A stretch of 10,195 bases of DNA from Actinobacteria bacterium 13_2_20CM_68_14. GTDB lineage: Bacteria > Actinomycetota > Thermoleophilia > Gaiellales > Gaiellaceae. The position numbers were made by a program, and so were the translations under genes. The notes beneath the pieces were generated by a model that searched no databases, was not told the origin of the DNA, and saw nothing but the letters and a program-made list of their open reading frames with translations. This document shows, piece by piece, positions 5,537 through 10,195 of the stretch. Location: assembly GCA_001914705.1 (NCBI GenBank), contig MNDB01000053.1:1-10195 (forward strand), in the 5' to 3' direction. Positions within the stretch are counted from its first letter, which is position 1. Every line of letters begins with the position of its first letter.

Positions 5537-6384
5537 GGCGAGCAATCGCCATAGCGACCCTCCTCGCCCTCAGCATCCCGGCGCCGGCCTTCGCGCGGGG
5601 CAAGTTCGATCCGACGACGGAGTTCGAGCAGCACGACTGGATTCCGATCCACCTCGGCCCGCTCAACCTCTCGATCACCAAGGCAGTCGCCTACCTGCTG
5701 ATCGGTACCGCACTGACGATCCTGCTCGGTATCGGACTGATGCGCTCGAAGCTTGCGCTCCTGCCCGATCGCCGCCAGACGGTCGGCGAGGCTCTGTACG
5801 AGATCGCGCAGACGCAGATCGCCGAGCAGGGCCTGCCTTCGAAGGCGATCGGCCGCTGGTTCCCGTACGTCGCCACGCTGCTGCTCTTCATCTTCGTGGT
5901 CAACCTGATCGGCTTCATCCCGCTGCCGTTGACCGGAGAGACGTATCACGGCGTGCCGGTGTGGGGAATTTATGCGGCCACCTCGTCTTTGTCGGTCACG
6001 CTCGCGCTGGCGCTCCTGACCTTCGTCTTCACCCACTTCGAGGGCGTGCGCTGGAACGGGCCGGTTCGCTACTTCAAGAGCTGGATCCCCGAGGCGCCGA
6101 AGGGTTTGCTGCCTCTGATCGTCCCACTGGAGATCCTCGGGCAGTTCATGCGCCTGATCTCATTGAGCGTTCGTCTCTTCGCGAACATGCTCGCGGGACA
6201 CATCCTGATCCTCACCTTCCTGGGGCTGATCTTCATCTTCCAGTCGCTGAAGCTCATCCCGGTGCTGATCCCGGCGACGCTCTTCTACCTCTTCGAGGTG
6301 GTCATCGTCGTCGGCATCCAGGCGTTTATCTTCGCGGCCCTGTCAGCCATCTACATCGGCTCGGCGATCGAGCCTCAACACTAG
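5533..6384 (+). CDS. atpB: ATP synthase F0 subunit a
   Basis: A 283-residue membrane protein forming the proton half-channels beside the c-ring. The N-terminus (1-21, IAIATLLALSIPAPAFA) looks like a cleavable signal peptide, followed by a periplasmic segment and the first helix (about 49-70). Conserved features are NLIGFIP (124-130), the essential Arg214 in LSVRLFANMLAGH (211-223), which faces the c-subunit carboxylate, and GIQAFIFAALSAIYIGSA (261-278) with Gln263 at the position of E. coli Gln252. The ATG at 5533 overlaps the expected atpI stop (ATGA), and GGAG lies 9-10 bases upstream. The same frame is open back through atpI because of the disruption there, but homology begins at this ATG. 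The stop TAG overlaps an AGGAGG that serves the next ORF. Confidence 0.96.
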   Translation: MRRAIAIATLLALSIPAPAFARGKFDPTTEFEQHDWIPIHLGPLNLSITKAVAYLLIGTALTILLGIGLMRSKLALLPDRRQTVGEALYEIAQTQIAEQGLPSKAIGRWFPYVATLLLFIFVVNLIGFIPLPLTGETYHGVPVWGIYAATSSLSVTLALALLTFVFTHFEGVRWNGPVRYFKSWIPEAPKGLLPLIVPLEILGQFMRLISLSVRLFANMLAGHILILTFLGLIFIFQSLKLIPVLIPATLFYLFEVVIVVGIQAFIFAALSAIYIGSAIEPQH

Positions 6385-6394
6385 GAGGATGACC

Positions 6395-6433
6395 ATGAGC
6401 ACTCTTCTCGCCGCCACCACGGGCGACGTCACG
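6395..6433 (+). repeat. Direct duplication of the first 13 atpE codons (partner 6511-6549)
   Basis: The two 39-base blocks agree at 33 positions. Five of the six differences are synonymous and one changes Ser2 to Asn2. Each block has its own AGGAGG upstream (6383-6388 and 6497-6502). In both places a nearby AAGGCG follows: directly after one codon in the first block, and three codons later in the second. Confidence 0.9.
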
Positions 6434-6496
6434 ACTAAGGCGTTGCTTGCAATGCCGTCTGGAGGCTGTGCCGGCTTTGCCGGTGCAGCCGTCTAA
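6395..6496 (+). CDS. 33-codon ORF duplicating the AtpE N-terminus (leader peptide or atpE remnant)
   Basis: From ATG 6395, 6 bases after a perfect AGGAGG (6383-6388), the ORF encodes MSTLLAATTGDVT, which differs from the AtpE start (MNTLLAATTGDVT) at one residue. It then runs into the 57-bp repeat, giving TKALLAMPSGGCAGFAGAAV, and ends at TAA 6494-6496. The position directly after atpB is where atpE itself is expected. It is either the stub of a tandem atpE copy interrupted by the repeat, or a translated leader: ribosomes on it would cross hairpin B and stop at AAAGGAGG, the Shine-Dalgarno of atpE. It lacks both the c-subunit helical hairpin and the proton-carrying glutamate, so it is not a functional c subunit. 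ATG at 6389 is in frame but too close to the Shine-Dalgarno. Confidence 0.65.
   Translation: MSTLLAATTGDVTTKALLAMPSGGCAGFAGAAV
6435..6491 (+). repeat. 57-bp two-hairpin repeat, copy 2, lodged between the two atpE starts
   Basis: This is the inverted partner of 4850-4906. Hairpin A has arms 6439-6446 and 6449-6456 (one G-T wobble). Hairpin B has 12-base arms 6464-6475 and 6479-6490 around TTT, with two G-T wobbles. On this strand the substitutions between the copies keep the helix through wobble pairs, so the structured strand appears to be the plus strand here and the minus strand in copy 1. GGAG at 6461-6464 forms the 5' foot of hairpin B. A short direct repeat, GCCGTCT(aaa)GGAGGCT, brackets hairpin B at 6454-6467 and 6488-6504; its second member supplies the Shine-Dalgarno of atpE. 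Confidence 0.88.
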
Positions 6497-6510
6497 AGGA
6501 GGCTTTCGTT

Positions 6511-6771
6511 ATGAACACACTTCTTGCTGCCACCACGGGTGACGTTACGAAAGCCGGGAAGGCGATCGGACTCGCGCTCGGCGTCGGCCTCGGCGCGCTC
6601 GGTGCCGGTGTCGGCATCGGCAACATCTTCGGCTCGATGATCCAGTCGGTCGCACGCCAGCCCGAGCTCCGCGGCGAGCTGCAGGGGATCCAGTGGCTCG
6701 GCTTCGCCCTGACCGAGGCCGTCGTGTTCTACGGTCTGCTCGGCTCGATTCTGGCGTACGTCCTCGTCTGA
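6511..6771 (+). CDS. atpE: ATP synthase F0 subunit c
   Basis: An 86-residue c subunit that oligomerises into the proton-driven rotor ring. Helix 1 carries the glycine-rich packing motif (GVGLGALGAGVGIG, 24-37). The polar loop ARQPELRGELQ (48-58) contacts subunits gamma and epsilon. Helix 2 holds the proton-carrying Glu69 in FALTEAVVFYGLL (65-77). An alanine follows Glu69 rather than the Ser/Thr of Na+ rings, which fits proton coupling. Start: ATG 6511, 8 bases after AGGAGG (6497-6502), itself overlapping the TAA of the short upstream ORF. The first 13 or so codons use more A/T at wobble positions (CTT, GCT, GGT, GTT, ACA, AAA) than the rest of the gene. The TGA shares its A with the atpF ATG. 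Confidence 0.97.
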   Translation: MNTLLAATTGDVTKAGKAIGLALGVGLGALGAGVGIGNIFGSMIQSVARQPELRGELQGIQWLGFALTEAVVFYGLLGSILAYVLV

Positions 6772-7328
6772 TGCTCCTCGGCGCCAATCCGCTGATCCAG
6801 GTCACGCCGGGCCTGATGATCTGGACGATCGTCTGCTTCCTGATCGCGCTGTTCGTCCTGAAGCGGTACGCCTTCGGTCCGATTCAGAAGCTGATCGACG
6901 AGCGCCGCGAGCGGATCCGCCGCGCGCTCGACGAGGCCGACGAGGCCCGCGAGGAAGCGCGCAAGCTGCTCGAGGAGCACCGCAAGCTGATCGGCGAGGC
7001 GCGCGGTGAGGCGGAGGATATTCGCACGGTCGCGAGGCACGAGGCCGAGGCGCAGCTGCGGCGCGTCAAGGACGAGGCCGAGGCCGACCTGCGGCGCGTC
7101 AAGGACGAGGCCGAGGCCGACCGCCAGCGCCGGCTCGAGGAGACAAAGCGCCAGATCGAAGCCGAGACGCGGCGAGCGCTCGAGGCGATCAGGGCCGAGG
7201 TCGCCGAGCTCAGCCTGCTCGCCGCCGAGAAGGTGACGAGGCGCTCTCTCGACGACAAGGACCAGCGCCGCCTGATCGACGAGGCGATCGGCGAGCTCGA
7301 CTTCAGCGTGTTGGAGCGAAACGACTGA
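6771..7328 (+). CDS. atpF: ATP synthase F0 subunit b
   Basis: A 185-residue peripheral stalk subunit: a short N-terminus, one membrane helix (about 14-31, GLMIWTIVCFLIALFVLK), then a long charged coiled coil to about residue 155 and a C-terminal part (SLLAAEKVTRRSL, 148-160) that binds subunit delta. The ATG at 6771 overlaps the atpE stop by one base (TGATG), and homology starts there; the frame is open 26 codons further upstream, but only as an atpE shadow. Residues 96-106 (LRRVKDEAEAD) are repeated exactly at 107-117 by a perfect 33-bp DNA duplication. Eleven-residue periodicity is the known register of the right-handed coiled coil in b subunits. It dimerises and holds F1 against the rotor. 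Confidence 0.96.
   Translation: MLLGANPLIQVTPGLMIWTIVCFLIALFVLKRYAFGPIQKLIDERRERIRRALDEADEAREEARKLLEEHRKLIGEARGEAEDIRTVARHEAEAQLRRVKDEAEADLRRVKDEAEADRQRRLEETKRQIEAETRRALEAIRAEVAELSLLAAEKVTRRSLDDKDQRRLIDEAIGELDFSVLERND
7056..7121 (+). repeat. Perfect 33-bp tandem duplication inside atpF
   Basis: The unit 7056-7088 is followed directly by an identical unit at 7089-7121. It encodes LRRVKDEAEAD twice, a hendecad in the stalk coiled coil. The preceding RHEAEAQ and following RQRRLEE are related but not identical, so this looks like a recent in-frame duplication in a low-complexity helix. Confidence 0.95.
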
Positions 7329-7338
7329 AAATGGCGAG

Positions 7339-7875
7339 ATGGCCGTAGCCCACCGCATGTACGCGCGCGCCCTCTTCGAAGCGGCGAGCGACGCGGGCAG
7401 GCTCGACCCCGTGCGCGAGGAGCTCGGCGACTTCGTCGAGGCGCAGCGCCAAGTGCCGGAGCTGCGAGGGCTCCTCCGCAACCCGCAAATCGACCACCGC
7501 GCCAAGGCGGCGGCGCTCGAGGAGCTGCTGGGCGGCGACGAGCAGCTCGTCCGCAACTTCCTCCTCTTGCTTGCCGAGAAGAACCGCGCCGGCGAGGTCG
7601 AGGAGATCGCGCGCGAGTTCGACCGGCTGGTCGCTCAGGCGGAGGGCATCCTCGACGTCGAGCTGACCACCGCTGTCGAGCTCTCCGAGCAGGAGGCGCG
7701 CGACGTGATCGGCCAGATCGAGAAAGCTTCCGGCCGCAAGGTCGAGGCGACGCAGCGCGTCGACCCTGACCTGCTCGGCGGCCTTGTCCTCCAGGCCGGC
7801 TCGTTGCGCCTCGACGCCAGCGTGCGAGGTCGCCTCGACCGGCTACGCCAAGAACTCACGATAAGGAGGCGGTGA
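7339..7875 (+). CDS. atpH: ATP synthase F1 subunit delta
   Basis: A 178-residue subunit that links the top of F1 to the b stalk. Family features in order: RMYARALFEAA (6-16) at the start of the N-terminal six-helix domain, LLRNPQI (45-51), VRNFLLLLAEKNR (71-83), then the C-terminal domain with VELTTAVELSEQEA (107-120) and the signature VDPDLLGGLVLQAGSLRLDASVRGRLDRLRQEL (about 141-173). The start is ATG 7339, 10 bases after the atpF stop, with only a weak Shine-Dalgarno (GCGAG). An ATG at 7331 meets a stop after five codons. The TGA lies in the loop of the first hairpin of the atpH-atpA junction and overlaps a GTG that opens the atpA frame. Confidence 0.95.
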   Translation: MAVAHRMYARALFEAASDAGRLDPVREELGDFVEAQRQVPELRGLLRNPQIDHRAKAAALEELLGGDEQLVRNFLLLLAEKNRAGEVEEIAREFDRLVAQAEGILDVELTTAVELSEQEARDVIGQIEKASGRKVEATQRVDPDLLGGLVLQAGSLRLDASVRGRLDRLRQELTIRRR

Positions 7876-7934
7876 AGCCGCCTGTCCGCGAAGCGGACCA
7901 GTGGAAGGGTCTGGGAAACCGGGAGGTTTCCCAG
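7867..7934 (+). promoter_or_regulatory. Cluster of three strong hairpins at the atpH-atpA junction
   Basis: Hairpin 1: AGGCGG (7867-7872) pairs with CCGCCT (7878-7883) around TGAAG, with the atpH stop in the loop. Hairpin 2 follows with no gap: GTCCGC (7884-7889) pairs with GCGGAC (7893-7898) around GAA; its centre, GCGAAGC, is known as an unusually stable DNA mini-hairpin. Hairpin 3: CTGGGAAACC (7911-7920) pairs perfectly with GGTTTCCCAG (7925-7934) around GGGA, a GNRA-type tetraloop. AAAGGAG and the TTG of atpA follow within 25 bases. There is no T run, so this is not an intrinsic terminator. It could be an mRNA processing or stability element, or a control of AtpA translation. Confidence 0.8.
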
Positions 7935-7955
7935 GCAAGTTTAGAAAGGAGTCCA

Positions 7956-9488
<1,533 letters not shown>

Positions 9489-9491
9489 CAG

Positions 9492-10195
9492 ATGGCCACC
9501 GTCCAGGACCTGAAGCGGCGAATCCGTTCCGTCGGCAACACGCAGAAGATCACCAAGGCGTTCGAGCTCGTCGCCTCCGCTCGGCTGCGCCGCGCCGAGG
9601 CGCGGATCGAGGCGATGCGGCCCTACGCCGACCGGATGCTCGAGCTGATGGGCGTCACCGCGCGGGCGGCCGGCTCGGTTCGGCTGCCGCTGCTCGAGCG
9701 CCGGGGGAGCGTCACGCGGGTCGCGTTGCTGCCGGTGACCGCCGATCGCGGGCTCGCCGGGGCGTTCAACGCGCAGGTGCTGCGGCGGGCCTTCGCGCTC
9801 GAACGAGAGCTGCGCGGCGAGGGTGTCGAGGTCAAATGGCTGGCCACCGGCCGCCGGGGGCGCTCGACCCTGACCTTCCGCGGCTACGACCTGCTCCAGG
9901 CGTGGCAGGGCTTTAGCGAACGTCCCGACTACGCCGACGCACAAGCGATCGCACGGCGCGCCGGCGAGCTCTACTCGAACGAGGAGGTCGACCGGGTGGT
10001 TGTCGTCTACAACCGCTACAAGTCGCCGCTCGTCCAGGAAGTCACGGTGCAGGACCTCCTGCCGATCCCCGAGAAGGTCATCGGAGGGGGCGACGAAGAT
10101 GCCGCCCAGGCAGCCTTGCGCGGCGATTTCATCTACGAGCCCGAGCCTGAGCAGATCCTCGAGCGGCTCTTGCCCGTCTACGTCGAAACCGAGCT
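9492..10195 (+). CDS. atpG: ATP synthase F1 subunit gamma (3' end outside the window)
   Basis: 234 codons are present before the right edge; full-length gamma is about 280-300 residues. It is the central shaft that couples c-ring rotation to the catalytic sites. The N-terminal coiled-coil helix carries MATVQDLKRRIRSVGNTQKI (1-20) and TKAFELVASARLRRAEARIE (21-40), a clear match to the family's conserved start. ALLPVTADRGLAGAFNAQV (78-96) is the family's TSDRGLCGGFN motif. The Rossmann-like domain continues through VDRVVVVYNRYKSPL (166-180). The ATG is 3 bases after the atpA stop with no good Shine-Dalgarno, so translation probably depends on ribosomes finishing atpA. atpD and atpC would be expected next. 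Confidence 0.95.
   Translation, partial: MATVQDLKRRIRSVGNTQKITKAFELVASARLRRAEARIEAMRPYADRMLELMGVTARAAGSVRLPLLERRGSVTRVALLPVTADRGLAGAFNAQVLRRAFALERELRGEGVEVKWLATGRRGRSTLTFRGYDLLQAWQGFSERPDYADAQAIARRAGELYSNEEVDRVVVVYNRYKSPLVQEVTVQDLLPIPEKVIGGGDEDAAQAALRGDFIYEPEPEQILERLLPVYVETE

Noticed and set aside
4930..6384. A genuine 484-residue fusion protein ending in AtpB
   Set aside because: The N-terminal part is out of frame with atpZ and meaningless, and the AtpI part changes frame at 5467-5470. AtpB homology begins at ATG 5533 with a normal overlap.
6435..6491. Integron attC site or CRISPR repeat
   Set aside because: There is no GTTRRRY-type core site, the two copies are inverted and 1.5 kb apart, and no spacers, cas genes or integrase are present.
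4850..6491. Invertible DNA switch between the two 57-bp repeats
   Set aside because: Inversion would turn around atpZ-atpI-atpB and break an essential operon, and there is no invertase gene in view. Homologous inversion stays theoretically possible but is not supported.
7911..7940. Intrinsic terminator between atpH and atpA
   Set aside because: The hairpin is strong, but no T run follows; the next bases hold a Shine-Dalgarno and the atpA start.

Overview
The window is GC-rich bacterial DNA with strong GC bias at third codon positions, many TTG and GTG starts and tightly packed genes. Its core is the 5' part of an F-type ATP synthase operon in the order atpZ-atpI-atpB-atpE-atpF-atpH-atpA-atpG, preceded by a WecA/Rfe-type gene. 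A wecA/rfe gene just upstream of atp is also found in Actinobacteria such as Mycobacterium, so an actinobacterial-type genome, possibly a deep lineage such as Thermoleophilia, is the best inference. No rRNA or marker gene proves this.

Left part (1-2680): a divergent pair of cell-surface polysaccharide genes. On the minus strand lie a nucleotide-sugar dehydrogenase and, 3 bases after it, the start of a GxGYIG Rossmann protein (probably an NAD-dependent epimerase/dehydratase) cut by the window edge. On the plus strand lies the WecA-like enzyme that would load the first sugar phosphate onto undecaprenyl phosphate.

Middle (2677-4834, minus strand): a compact three-gene operon of alpha/beta hydrolase, RimJ/RimL-like GNAT acetyltransferase and DUF354 putative glycosyltransferase, joined by overlapping stop/start codons. 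The GNAT gene appears to have lost its acetyl-CoA-binding segment through an in-frame deletion. This block lies between wecA and the atp genes.

Right part (4994-10195, plus strand): the ATP synthase operon. atpZ, atpI and atpB overlap by 3-4 bases, but atpI carries a frame disruption that puts it in frame with atpB. The first 13 codons of atpE are present twice, each with its own Shine-Dalgarno. Between the two copies sits a 57-bp two-hairpin repeat whose inverted partner (52/57 identical) lies just upstream of the operon. Between atpH and atpA are three strong hairpins within an open stretch of the atpA frame, so the AtpA start is ambiguous. atpF contains a perfect 33-bp tandem duplication.

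Promoter-like TAnnnT boxes 6-8 bases upstream of three start codons suggest leaderless transcription of wecA, the hydrolase operon and atpZ. I see no CRISPR array, tRNA, rRNA or transposase. No gap between genes exceeds 300 bases; the longest, 4835-4993, holds a repeat copy, a weak terminator-like hairpin and two divergent promoter candidates.
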